Assembly (NCBI GenBank): GCA_002344005.1
Contig: DDTD01000070.1
Span: forward strand, 1 to 64,000
Length of the DNA: 64,000 bases
Direction: 5' to 3'
Source of the DNA: Ignavibacteria bacterium UBA2373
GTDB lineage: Bacteria; Bacteroidota; Ignavibacteria; Kapaibacteriales; UBA961
The notes below the pieces were generated by a model. The model was not told the DNA's origin. It ran no database searches and saw only the letters and a program-made list of their open reading frames with translations. Shown here in pieces: positions 19,822 through 28,274 of the stretch (positions within the stretch are counted from its first letter, which is position 1; every line of letters begins with the position of its first letter). Position numbers and translations under genes: made by a program.

Positions 19822-19855
19822 AAAGCGTATTTCTTCGGAGATACGCTTTTTTTTT
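19822..19855 (+). terminator. Rho-independent terminator with UUCG loop
   Basis: AAAGCGTATTTC-ttcg-GAGATACGCTTT followed by nine or more T, 32 bp behind the stop of the secreted partner gene. The stem carries one G-T or mismatch pair and a stable UUCG tetraloop. Confidence 0.9.
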
Positions 19856-19944
19856 ATGGGAATTTTAAACAATTCAATCATTCTGCCCATATCCGGCTTT
19901 GTTTATTTTGCACTTACCGATTCACGACAGTTAAGGAATTGGAA

Positions 19945-20180
19945 TTAAATCCCAACGGGATGAGATGATAAAAAAAAACAATCCCAAAAAAATTCCCATC
20001 TTGAGGGGTGGCAGACGCAGTCTGACGGGGTGAATGAATGTATTGATTGAAATTTGCCCCTCTTTTTTCTCCCCGACGGCGAGAATTTTATTATGCCTTC
20101 CCCGCGGGGAAGGACGGGATGGGGCAAAAAAAACAAACATTTTATTTCTATTATCATCTCATCCCGTGCGGGATGTTTTA
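19945..20180. repeat. Intergenic repeat element, inverted copy of window start
   Basis: No gene. The element is bracketed by inverted units (AATCCCaacGGGATGAGATGAT at 19949-19970 and its counterpart ATCATCTCATCCCgtgcGGGAT at about 20153-20174). Inside are the 46-bp segment 20012-20057, a perfect inverted copy of 1-46, and a strong palindrome CCTTCCCCGCGGGGAAGG near 20098-20115. Open frames here only reflect repeat sequence. It looks like a non-autonomous, hairpin-rich intergenic element; mobility is inferred, not shown. Confidence 0.75.
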
Positions 20181-20279
20181 ATCATAATTCATCCTGCATT
20201 TATTTTCGAGAATAATGACTGAATACAATCCTGTTAATCCTATAATCTCTGCAATCCTGTTCTGACAACTACCTCAAAT

Positions 20280-20489
20280 GAAGTGATAACGACCCCGATT
20301 GATGCGATGCCGAGCCCGAGTGAAGCGGTGCCGAGCCCGAGTGAAGCGGTGCCGAGCTCAATTGAAGCGATAATGACCCCGAGTGAAGCGGTGCCGAGCT
20401 CAAATGAAGTGATAACGACCCCGATTGAAGCGATAATGACCCTGATTGATGCGATGACGACCCCGATTGATGCGATGACGTCGCCGATT
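20280..20489. repeat. Tandem array A, ten 21-bp units
   Basis: Ten head-to-tail 21-bp units of the type GATGCGATGACGACCCCGATT, with variants GAAGCGGTGCCGAGCCCGAGT and GAAGCGGTGCCGAGCTCAATT. A degenerate partial unit precedes it (20260-20279), after a short stretch with AATCCTGTT twice (about 20229 and 20253). Because 21 is a multiple of three, frames stay open on both strands, but no start, ribosome site or domain supports a protein. Confidence 0.9.
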
Positions 20490-20494
20490 GATGA

Positions 20495-20662
20495 GCATCG
20501 AGAGCCCTTGTAGTCGCATCGAGACCCCTCGTAGTCGCATCGAGACCCCTCGTAGTCGCATCAAGAGCCCTCGTAGTCGCATCGAGACCCCTCGTAGTCG
20601 CGTCGAGACCCCTCGTAGTCGCGTCGAGAGTCCTCGTAGTCGCGTCGAGACCCCTCGTAATC
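20495..20662. repeat. Tandem array B, eight 21-bp units
   Basis: Eight 21-bp units of the type GCATCGAGACCCCTCGTAGTC, the last three beginning GCGTC. The array starts 5 bp after array A, has the same period and shares the outer words GCATC and TCGT with the reverse complement of array A while the C-rich core is in the opposite sense. The following 350 bases to 21010 hold no supported gene, only a possible TAGTTTTG promoter box at 20860-20867. Confidence 0.9.
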
Positions 20663-21010
20663 CTGTCAATTGGCTAAAAATTGGCGTTTTTTGGCAAAAA
20701 AAGGGGAAAGCTGAGGTAAAAACTTGCGTTGTCAGTGCAATGTACAGCGACGAGAAGACAGCATGCTTTTATTTTATATTATTGACAGCATATCTTATCC
20801 AAAAGGTGGAAGTCTAATGATATCAGAGAAAAAGCGTGCAGAGGATTAACAAAGTTTCGTAGTTTTGTGGAAATTGTTTTTTATGGTGATAACATGGTCA
20901 GTAATTATTAACCCTTTGGTATGGCGCAAGCGGGTATCGGACATAGTAGTTGTAATAGGAGTGACCAAGAAAAAATCTATAAAGCATTGACAAATAATGG
21001 AGTAAATATT

Positions 21011-21814
21011 ATGAGGTATGAATTGTTGTTATTGGTATTTGCTACTATAGCATTTTGTCCAAAATCACTTTTGAGTAATGATTCTCTTTTTTATGATAAA
21101 ATAATTCGCGAAAAAGTAACAAATGTAATAGATCTCACCTATGCTTATTTCGAATTAGAATCCATTCATGAGAGTGATAAATTCTATGAGAAAGGAAATA
21201 TTGTATCTCGACTGAATAATCTTTCTTATGATAAAAGAGATTCTACATACAGATACGTAATCGAAATAAATGAAGTAAAAGATGTAAATTTTTCTTGTCT
21301 GCCTAAGAGATTTAAGGCTTACGAATTTAGATACTTAAATGAAATACAAATTTTAGTTAATCGCTATGGTAAAGTTAATGGGAAAATCGCCAATATAGGT
21401 AAGCATTGGATAAATGAGGGTATGCACATGCTACATAATGTGTACGAACGAAACCTCGACAGCAATAGTAAATATGATGTTCGTTTGTTGAAACATACTC
21501 CGAGAAATTTAGTATTGGTTGATACTCTCGATAAATCTGTTATCATTGCATCTAACCTTTATTTTGCTGATGATTTAGATTTCCTTCTGAAAGATTCGAC
21601 TATATTAAGTGATATTGAGTGTTATATTAAATTACACTTTTACACATACAGACCAACTGATATTGTTGTTGTAGATAATCAGAATGCCTTGTTTTATTCG
21701 GAATTATATAAAAAGAAAATTGAGGTGTTCTTTAGTAGTTATGTAAACAAATACCCAAATGTGCCTAAGCCTTCTGTAGAGCATTACTACGATGGCAGTA
21801 GAATTCTAAAATAG
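21011..21814 (+). CDS. Hypothetical secreted protein
   Basis: Not recognised. From ATG 21011 (267 residues) the protein begins with a signal peptide (MRYELLLLVFATIAFCPKS), then a mixed, charged Tyr-rich body with no familiar motif. An upstream in-frame start (20921) would put 30 polar residues before the signal, so the internal ATG is preferred; GGAG lies 10-13 bases upstream. It stands alone, downstream of the tandem arrays, and may be an accessory gene. A possible promoter box is at 20860-20867. Confidence 0.65.
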   Translation: MRYELLLLVFATIAFCPKSLLSNDSLFYDKIIREKVTNVIDLTYAYFELESIHESDKFYEKGNIVSRLNNLSYDKRDSTYRYVIEINEVKDVNFSCLPKRFKAYEFRYLNEIQILVNRYGKVNGKIANIGKHWINEGMHMLHNVYERNLDSNSKYDVRLLKHTPRNLVLVDTLDKSVIIASNLYFADDLDFLLKDSTILSDIECYIKLHFYTYRPTDIVVVDNQNALFYSELYKKKIEVFFSSYVNKYPNVPKPSVEHYYDGSRILK

Positions 21815-22134
21815 CTGCTTCAAATACGCAAGGATGGCAACTTCTTTTGAAGCCACACAAACAGATTCTGTATCTAAGATATTGATGCAAGGAATTTTTC
21901 GTTCCGAAGAAATATGTTAAATAAATGAAGTAGTCTTTGAAGCATAAAGGAATAGATTGTTTTGTAATACACACAAGATATTAATAAAACCAGTACCATA
22001 TATTTTTTATTATTGTGAATCTATATACATTACCATTGTAAGCGAGCCAAGATAATTAAGATAAGCATAACTACCTTGTCTATGAATAATGTATTTGAAA
22101 GAGAATGTAGATTATAGAAGGCTATAAAGATACT
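21815..22134. other. Intergenic region, nothing recognised
   Basis: About 320 AT-rich bases between convergent genes. I see no gene, RNA, strong hairpin or repeat here. Confidence 0.5.
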
Positions 22135-22551
22135 TTAACTCTCTTCGCCGCACAAATCAGATATTTCTGAGAGAAGTATTTCTATGCTTTTTGCTGTTTC
22201 GGCATATATTGTTTGAATATTATTGAGTGCGGTTGCCGGATCGGGTATATGGTAATGAATATGGTGTGTGGCTTGGGGAATATATGGCAAATGTTCACGG
22301 GCATAATTGCATAATGTTATGACGGTGTCAAAGTTGTGATGAGCAAATGTTTCGATAGATTTCGAATAGAGTATTGATGTGTCTGCATTGTAATTCTGTT
22401 GCAAAGTAATAATTGTTTCTTTTCGTATCGGTTCGGGTGCAATACCTGCGCTGAAGGGTTGCCATTGCAATGGATAGAGTGCACGGCATAATGCTTCCGC
22501 TATTTGGCTACGACAAGAATTTCCTATGCAAATAAAAAGTATTTTTTTCAT
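22135..22551 (-). CDS. LMW phosphotyrosine phosphatase/ArsC-like protein
   Basis: A 138-residue protein of the low-molecular-weight phosphatase fold. The active-site loop is C8-I-G-N-S-C13-R14-S-Q, the form seen in thioredoxin-coupled arsenate reductases, and HIPDPA near 105 supplies the catalytic Asp. C81 (TLCNYAREHLP) aligns with the second redox Cys (Cys82 of S. aureus ArsC), but the third, Cys89, is Leu88 here. The protein may therefore not run the usual three-cysteine relay; it may act as a phosphatase or use another thiol. It abuts folC (stop and start in adjoining bases), so it is co-transcribed with it. No other ars genes are nearby. Confidence 0.8.
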   Translation of the reverse strand: MKKILFICIGNSCRSQIAEALCRALYPLQWQPFSAGIAPEPIRKETIITLQQNYNADTSILYSKSIETFAHHNFDTVITLCNYAREHLPYIPQATHHIHYHIPDPATALNNIQTIYAETAKSIEILLSEISDLCGEES

Positions 22552-23853
22552 TTATTGTGATTGTAAATACGACAATGCCTCATCGGCTAAATAAAATGAT
22601 CCCGCAATAATACATGGCTCATGTGTGTTGCGAGCTTTTTGCACAGCTTCGGCAACGGATGTACAATCATGAATATCGGTAAATCCCACAGATTGGGCTG
22701 CTTCATGCAATAAAGAAAGTGGCAAAGCTCTTTCCACTTTAGGAACGCATAAAAAGACACTTTTACAAATCGGGCGAATATTATTGAGCATTTCTATAGC
22801 TTTTTTATCTGACATTGCGGCAAATACCAGATTCCATGTCGGTTCTTTACCGAAACATCGCTCTAAAGTAAGACGCAAGGCGGTCATGCCGGAAGAATTA
22901 TGCCCCACATCGAGCACTAAGCGTGGATTTTCTTGCAATAATTGCACACGTCCTGTTAAGCCGGTGAGTGCATGGATATTGATAAGACCTTCGCGTACTG
23001 CTTTTTCCGATACGGGCAATTCTTTGATAATAAGTCGTAGGGTATAGAGTGCTGTCAATATATTGCGGCTTTGATGTTCGCCGATGAGTGCAGATCGCAA
23101 ATCTTTGAGTTCACCCATAGGTGCTGTCACATGAACGGACATTGTCATGTCGGTGCGATATTCGGTGCTTTTGGCTGTCCAATCATCATCAGGGAAATAG
23201 GCAATGGTGTCGGCTGCGGCAGCTTTTCTTTCAAAAACAGGGCGCAAATTTTGGCGCGGCTCACCTATGACGGCGGGCACTTTATATTTGATGATGCCTG
23301 CTTTTTCTTCAGCGATAGATGTTAAACTTGTTCCCAAAAAATCGGTGTGGTCATAATCAATGGAAGTAATCACAGAAACCAGAGGATGAAGCACATTTGT
23401 GGCATCTAAGCGTCCTCCCATGCCTGTTTCAATGATGGCAATATCTACTTTTTTTTGCGCAAAGTACTGAAATGCCATAGCAGTAGTAATTTCAAAAAAT
23501 GTAGTTTTGGTTTTTTCCGCATTTGCAATCATTGGCGCAGCAAGATCAATAATCTCTTCATCGGTGATGGGCACACCATTGATACGAATACGTTCACGAA
23601 AGTGTCGAACATGCGGGGATGTATATAAACCGACGCGATAGCCTGCTGCACTGAGTATGGCTGCAAGGATAGAACAAACGCTGCCTTTGCCATTCGTTCC
23701 GGCAACATGGATGCTCGGAAATTTTGTGTGTGGTCTGCCCGATTGTTGCATAAGTTCTTCTATGCGCTCTAAGCCGGGTTTGATGCCGTGCCGATGTAAT
23801 GCGAACATCCGTGTAAGAACTGTATCAATGGTTTGTGGTGTTTCTTGTTGCAT
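22552..23853 (-). CDS. folC: Dihydrofolate/folylpolyglutamate synthase FolC
   Basis: Cytosolic ATP-dependent ligase of the Mur ligase superfamily that makes dihydrofolate and/or adds glutamates to folates. The P-loop GTNGKGSV is at residues 52-59, with the typical FolC phrase YTSPHVRHFRERIRINGVPI near 77-96, GMGGRLDATNVL near 145 and SITSIDYDHTDFLG near 160. Starting at ATG 23853 gives 433 residues, the normal size; an upstream ATG at 23895 would add 14 polar residues and lacks a ribosome site. It is followed directly by the ArsC-like gene and divergent from the small gene at 23925. Confidence 0.93.
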   Translation of the reverse strand: MQQETPQTIDTVLTRMFALHRHGIKPGLERIEELMQQSGRPHTKFPSIHVAGTNGKGSVCSILAAILSAAGYRVGLYTSPHVRHFRERIRINGVPITDEEIIDLAAPMIANAEKTKTTFFEITTAMAFQYFAQKKVDIAIIETGMGGRLDATNVLHPLVSVITSIDYDHTDFLGTSLTSIAEEKAGIIKYKVPAVIGEPRQNLRPVFERKAAAADTIAYFPDDDWTAKSTEYRTDMTMSVHVTAPMGELKDLRSALIGEHQSRNILTALYTLRLIIKELPVSEKAVREGLINIHALTGLTGRVQLLQENPRLVLDVGHNSSGMTALRLTLERCFGKEPTWNLVFAAMSDKKAIEMLNNIRPICKSVFLCVPKVERALPLSLLHEAAQSVGFTDIHDCTSVAEAVQKARNTHEPCIIAGSFYLADEALSYLQSQ

Positions 23854-23924
23854 TGTAAACCGCTTTCTTTGAATAATTTTGTTATTATTGCGCATAATAA
23901 CATGGTAAATATAGGAAGAAATTT

Positions 23925-24257
23925 ATGGAAAAACATGAAATAAGGGCATTGGCTAAAGCAATTGTCCATGAAATGAATAGCGAACATTCGGCAGAGTTAG
24001 CCCCTAAATGGGAAGGAGCAAGCGTTTTTGTTGTGCCTAAAGATACATCGCTCAAGGATCATAAAATCCCCTTAGATAAACTGATGCATAAAATTGTGAT
24101 GATGCGCGATAATTTGAGGGTGCTCGAACAACAAATCAATGCGCATACGATATTGTCCGAAGGAGAAAAAGTAAAATTGCAGGGCTATATTACGAAATGC
24201 TATGGCTCTATGACTTCATTTAATTTTTTGTTTTATCAAGATGAAGATAAATTTTAG
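23925..24257 (+). CDS. Hypothetical small cytosolic protein
   Basis: A 110-residue, mainly helical charged protein with no signal peptide or membrane helix. The segment MHKIVMMRDNLRVLEQQI suggests a short coiled coil (about 53-75). AGGAAGAA lies just before the ATG, supporting the start. It is divergent from folC. Family not recognised; the coding call rests on the ribosome site and protein-like composition. Confidence 0.72.
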   Translation: MEKHEIRALAKAIVHEMNSEHSAELAPKWEGASVFVVPKDTSLKDHKIPLDKLMHKIVMMRDNLRVLEQQINAHTILSEGEKVKLQGYITKCYGSMTSFNFLFYQDEDKF

Positions 24258-24457
24258 GCAGCTATTATACTTTTTTTCCCTGTATTATACGACCGTCTTG
24301 GCATGGTAAAGAGCTTAGGATAATCAGACAATTTGTCTATTCATTCTGATTCGCTTTATATCCGCATATCCCATCATTATTTCTTCATGGTGATGAATGC
24401 TATGATAAAGAGAGACGATTCGCTTTGTGTTTATCCTTTTGAGTATTTCTAAGGGTA

Positions 24458-24490
24458 TAAAAAAAACCCGGACTGTGGTGCTATCCGGGT
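24458..24490 (-). terminator. Rho-independent terminator of small lipoprotein gene
   Basis: On the minus strand, ACCCGGATAG ... CCGGGT followed by eight T, about 57 bases past the lipoprotein stop. It is a textbook intrinsic terminator in the minus direction. Confidence 0.88.
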
Positions 24491-24546
24491 CGTTTGTGTG
24501 TGAATGTGGTGATAGGTGTTTATACTACACTGTCAGACAATTGCAT

Positions 24547-24789
24547 TTAATTGCGCTTCCAGATAATGACGGTGTCGCCATCAATAATGGTATCGCCCAC
24601 ATTATCGCGATCATCATCCCAATCCCAATTTGTATCGCAGTCGCCGTCCCAAGTTGTGTCGCGACCGCCGCCATGTCCGCCGCCATCTCCGGGATCCCAT
24701 GGATCAATCGGAAGATCTTGGCAACTGATAAGAAAAAGAACTGCAAAAGCTGCGCTTGCTGTGGCAAGCCGAGAAAGTAGTGTTTTCAT
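24547..24789 (-). CDS. Small Asp/Gly/Trp-rich lipoprotein
   Basis: An 80-residue predicted lipoprotein. The ATG at 24789 gives a signal peptide with lipobox LISC (Cys23). The mature part is almost entirely Gly, Asp, Trp and His: WDPGDGGGHGGGRDTTWDGD followed by WDWDDDRD and a C-terminal TIIDGDTVIIWKRN. The acidic, His-containing sequence could bind metal ions, but this is inference. Longer in-frame starts exist upstream but lose the signal peptide position. It has its own terminator. Not recognised as a named family. Confidence 0.7.
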   Translation of the reverse strand: MKTLLSRLATASAAFAVLFLISCQDLPIDPWDPGDGGGHGGGRDTTWDGDCDTNWDWDDDRDNVGDTIIDGDTVIIWKRN

Positions 24790-25125
24790 TGGTGAACTAC
24801 CCTGTAAGTAAGTGAATAAAAAAGTGGCAAAAGAGCCGTGTACAATACCAATAACACAACCATTGCGGGAACGTTGCAATGCAGATGAACAAAAACAATG
24901 ATGCGATTATCTTCTGTTTATCAAGTGAAAGAAAAATAACAGTTTAGCGATATTTGTTTTTTTGCGAAGTGTGTTTGAGCATATCAAATTGGGTATTTTC
25001 CTAAGAGAACAAAGTCCTCAAAAAAGTGTATCTATGCTTGCACATTCTTACCATTTGACAGAAAACCTGTATTTTGCTATCTATAATTAACGGACATCAA
25101 TAACACAATAGGAAAACTGTAGAGT
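24790..25125. other. Intergenic region between divergent genes
   Basis: About 336 bases between the divergent lipoprotein and YbdK-type genes. It should hold promoters for both; TTGACA at 25055-25060 and TATAAT at 25082-25087 are present on the plus strand but 21 bases apart, too far for a standard sigma-70 promoter. No RNA or repeat seen. Confidence 0.4.
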
Positions 25126-26370
25126 ATGGACACACAAACAATTAGCGGTTCGCCCTCATTCGACAGAGATAAACCGCCAGCCTTTACATTAGGTATTGAG
25201 GAAGAATACATGATTCTTGACCCTCAAACTTTTGATTTGCGCTCACATATCAACATTGAACTTATCTCAAAAGGTCGAATGCTTCTTCATGAGCATGTGA
25301 AACCCGAAATGCACGGTTCCATGTTAGAAATCGGGACGGGAGTATGCAAGAATGCACGAGAAGCCCGTTTTGAGCTGACGAAGTTACGTTCCATCATTTG
25401 GCATCTGGCACGCACGAATAATTTAACGTTCGGCGCTGCGAGCACTCACCCTTTTGCACGGTGGCAAGATCAGGAAATTTATCCTGATGAGCGTTACAAA
25501 ATTCTTGTGGAAGATATGCAGGTATTGGCGCGCTCTCTTCTCATTTTCGGTATGCACATTCATATCGGCATCGAAGACCGCGAATTACAGATTCAGATTA
25601 TGCACGAGATGCGCTATTTTCTGCCTCATGTTCTGGCAATTACGACCAATTCACCGTTTTGGATGGGTGAAAATACAGGATTAAAATCGTATCGCTCGAA
25701 GGTATTTGACCGTTTCCCGCGCACGAATTTGCCTTATGAATTTGCAAGCTGGTCAGAATATGAAAATTATGTGAATTTCCTTATCAAAACCAATTGCATA
25801 GATAATGCAAAAAAAATATGGTGGGATATTCGTCCTCATCCGCATTTCCCGACATTGGAAGTACGTATTTGCGATTTACCGATGCGTGTGGATGAAACAA
25901 TTGCCATTGCGGCATTATGCCAAGCGATTGCAGCAAAATTATATTCGCTCTACAAAAAAAATCTGAGCTTCCGTCGCTATCCTCGTGCATTAATTATGGA
26001 AAATAAATGGCGTGCCGTGCGCTATGGCTTAGACGGTAAATTAATTGATTTTGGTAAGCAGCGTGAATATCCCGCACGGGAGTTAGTGAGAGAATTAATA
26101 GAATTTGTTGATGATGTACTTGATGATCTCGGCTCACGTAAAGAAGTGGAATATATTTACCAAATTCTCGAAATGGGCAGCGGTGCCGACAGGCAATTGC
26201 GTGTATTCAATGAAACGGGCGATATGCGTGAAGTAGTGAAATATATTCACAAAGAAACAACACTCGGATTATTTGAAGATGCTTCGCCGTATTTGCCGGA
26301 TATTCATACACCATCACCCGATGCGATTGCCGAAAAATTAACATCCCTTACGCCCCCGAAAATTATATAA
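25126..26370 (+). CDS. YbdK-type carboxylate-amine ligase (GCS2 family)
   Basis: A 414-residue member of glutamate-cysteine ligase family 2. Family marks are the N-terminal TLGIEEEYMILDP (21-33; metal and glutamate site), EMHGSMLEIGTGVC near 62-75, FGMHIHIG near 140, TTNSPFW near 165 and the C-terminal WDIRPHPHFPTLEVRICDLP. E. coli YbdK has only weak glutamate-cysteine ligase activity, so the true amine substrate is uncertain. The protein is about 40 residues longer than YbdK at its C-terminus. It is monocistronic: a terminator follows 10 bp later. Confidence 0.88.
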   Translation: MDTQTISGSPSFDRDKPPAFTLGIEEEYMILDPQTFDLRSHINIELISKGRMLLHEHVKPEMHGSMLEIGTGVCKNAREARFELTKLRSIIWHLARTNNLTFGAASTHPFARWQDQEIYPDERYKILVEDMQVLARSLLIFGMHIHIGIEDRELQIQIMHEMRYFLPHVLAITTNSPFWMGENTGLKSYRSKVFDRFPRTNLPYEFASWSEYENYVNFLIKTNCIDNAKKIWWDIRPHPHFPTLEVRICDLPMRVDETIAIAALCQAIAAKLYSLYKKNLSFRRYPRALIMENKWRAVRYGLDGKLIDFGKQREYPARELVRELIEFVDDVLDDLGSRKEVEYIYQILEMGSGADRQLRVFNETGDMREVVKYIHKETTLGLFEDASPYLPDIHTPSPDAIAEKLTSLTPPKII

Positions 26371-26379
26371 GAATAGTAT

Positions 26380-26413
26380 GCCCGATCGTAAAAACATCGG
26401 GCTTCTTTTTTTT
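26380..26413 (+). terminator. Rho-independent terminator after YbdK-type gene
   Basis: GCCCGAT-cgtaaaaac-ATCGGGC followed by TTCTTTTTTTTT, immediately behind the stop. The T tract ends about 20 bases before the next ATG, so the downstream operon needs a promoter nearby or read-through. Confidence 0.9.
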
Positions 26414-26432
26414 GTCCATTTTTCCTACTGTT

Positions 26433-28271
26433 ATGCAACAATCCATACCTTCCTTTTCGACACTTGCCGAACTGTTTTACAATACTGTTTCGGCTTATGA
26501 ACACAATAAAGATAAATTCGCATATATGCGAAAAATTAATGATACATATCATGGTATAACATTTGCCGAAGTACGTGATATGGTGGAAAAATTTGCTGTC
26601 GGTTTACTTGATTTGGGAATAAAAAAAGGCGACCGCGTCGGTATTATTTCCGAAAACCGTTTAGAGTGGATTATTGCTGATGTAGCATGTGCCGTCACGG
26701 GAATAATTGATGTCCCCGTATTTCCGACCTTAACGGCAAAACAATGCGAATATGTATTTAATAATTGTTCCGCTTCAGCAATTATTGTCAGTAATTCATT
26801 TCAATTGGGAAAAATACTCGCTCATCAGCATGAATTATCTCACATACGTCATATTATTACGATGAATGATGATGCTAAAGGTAATCATCCATTTGTCAAA
26901 TCCATGAATGATATAATGATTCTCGGTGAAAAGATAGCGGATATGCAGTCACGTCACCGTCTTGTACAAGAGCAAGCGGCAGCAATTCGTGCCGACGATA
27001 TTATGACACTTATTTATACCAGCGGCACGACAGGTCATCCCAAAGGTGTGGTGCTGACCCATGGAAATATTGCTTCGAATGTGATGAGTTGTACCGGTTG
27101 TTATACCATTACATCTGATGATACAATGTTGTCCTATTTACCGCTATGTCATTCCTATGAGCGTGTTGCCGGTTATTTATTACCATTAGCCAAAGGTGCT
27201 ACGGTAGCATTTGCCGAGTCCATAGAAAAAGTAGCCGCAAATATCAATGAAGTGCGCCCTACATTAATGACAAGTGTGCCACGATTATTTGAAAGAATAC
27301 AAACACGTATAGTCCATCAGATGGCAAAAGAAAAACCCGCAAAACAAAAAATATTTGCATGGGCATTACAGGTGGGAACGATATGGATACGGAATAAAAT
27401 GGCAGGCAAATCATCATTGATAAATTCAATGCAATACAAAATCGCTGATGCTCTTGTGTTTTCCAAAATTCGTGAACGCATGGGTGGAAAAATTCGCACA
27501 TTTGTTTCCGGCGGAGCTGCCTTGAAAAATGATACAGCCGAATTTTTTCTTATGCAGGGATTGACAATATTGGAAGGATATGGATTGACCGAAGCGTCGC
27601 CCGTACTTACGGTAAACAGACCTGATTCCATTGAAATCGGTACTGTCGGTAAACCATTGCCTAATGTCGAGATACGATTGTCGGCAGAAGGGGAAATTCA
27701 AGCTCGTGGGGCTAATATTATGCGCGGTTATTGGAATGATGAGCAAGCCACCAAAGAAACAATGACGGATGATGGTTGGTTAAAAACAGGTGATGTGGGA
27801 ATATGGACACAAAAGGGCAATTTAAAAATTACTGATAGAATTAAACATTTATTCGTGTCAAGCGGTGGAAAAAATATTGCTCCCACGCCCATAGAAAATC
27901 TTATTTGTCATAGCGCATTAATCGAACAATGTGTGCTCATAGGAGAAAATCGCCCTTATTGCACGGCACTCATTGCTCCCAATAGTGATGAATTAATGCA
28001 TTATGCCGAAAAACAAGGAATAGTGTTTAATACGGTAGAAGAATTAGTGCAAAAACCGGAAATTATTCGTTTATTCCATCGCGATATTGATCATTGGCAA
28101 AAAGATTTAGCTAAATATGAACGAATCAGAAAATTTACGATTCTCCCGCGTTTACTGACTGTAGAGGACGGAGAATTGACACCCAAAATGAGCATAAAAC
28201 GTAAGGTGGTAGAAGAAAAATACCGCGAGACTATAGAAAAAATGTATGCTAACAGTGATATTGGAGAATAA
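26433..28271 (+). CDS. Long-chain acyl-CoA synthetase (AMP-forming)
   Basis: A 612-residue ANL-superfamily ligase that activates fatty acids through acyl-AMP to acyl-CoA. The ATP-binding loop TLIYTSGTTGHPKGVVLTHG starts near residue 191, followed by LPLCHSYERVAG, FVSGGAALKNDTAEFF near 360, the adenylate motif EGYGLTEASPVLTVN near 385 and the hinge region GWLKTGDVGIW near 450. This pattern matches the FAA1/FadD15-like long-chain group common in Bacteroidota and Actinobacteria. ATG 26433 is preferred to an in-frame TTG 21 bp upstream inside the terminator T tract. It is followed 3 bp later by the phosphatase gene, so the two form an operon. Confidence 0.92.
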   Translation: MQQSIPSFSTLAELFYNTVSAYEHNKDKFAYMRKINDTYHGITFAEVRDMVEKFAVGLLDLGIKKGDRVGIISENRLEWIIADVACAVTGIIDVPVFPTLTAKQCEYVFNNCSASAIIVSNSFQLGKILAHQHELSHIRHIITMNDDAKGNHPFVKSMNDIMILGEKIADMQSRHRLVQEQAAAIRADDIMTLIYTSGTTGHPKGVVLTHGNIASNVMSCTGCYTITSDDTMLSYLPLCHSYERVAGYLLPLAKGATVAFAESIEKVAANINEVRPTLMTSVPRLFERIQTRIVHQMAKEKPAKQKIFAWALQVGTIWIRNKMAGKSSLINSMQYKIADALVFSKIRERMGGKIRTFVSGGAALKNDTAEFFLMQGLTILEGYGLTEASPVLTVNRPDSIEIGTVGKPLPNVEIRLSAEGEIQARGANIMRGYWNDEQATKETMTDDGWLKTGDVGIWTQKGNLKITDRIKHLFVSSGGKNIAPTPIENLICHSALIEQCVLIGENRPYCTALIAPNSDELMHYAEKQGIVFNTVEELVQKPEIIRLFHRDIDHWQKDLAKYERIRKFTILPRLLTVEDGELTPKMSIKRKVVEEKYRETIEKMYANSDIGE

Positions 28272-28274
28272 AGT

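Noticed and set aside
20495..20662. CRISPR array
   Set aside because: Units are contiguous 21-bp copies without unique spacers, and no cas genes are nearby.
20283..20817. Open frames across the 21-bp arrays as repeat proteins
   Set aside because: A 21-bp period keeps every frame open on both strands; there is no ribosome site, signal or domain, and the frames end in unrelated sequence.
25055..25087. Sigma-70 promoter TTGACA/TATAAT before the YbdK-type gene
   Set aside because: The spacing of 21 bases is too long, and this phylum uses a different promoter consensus.
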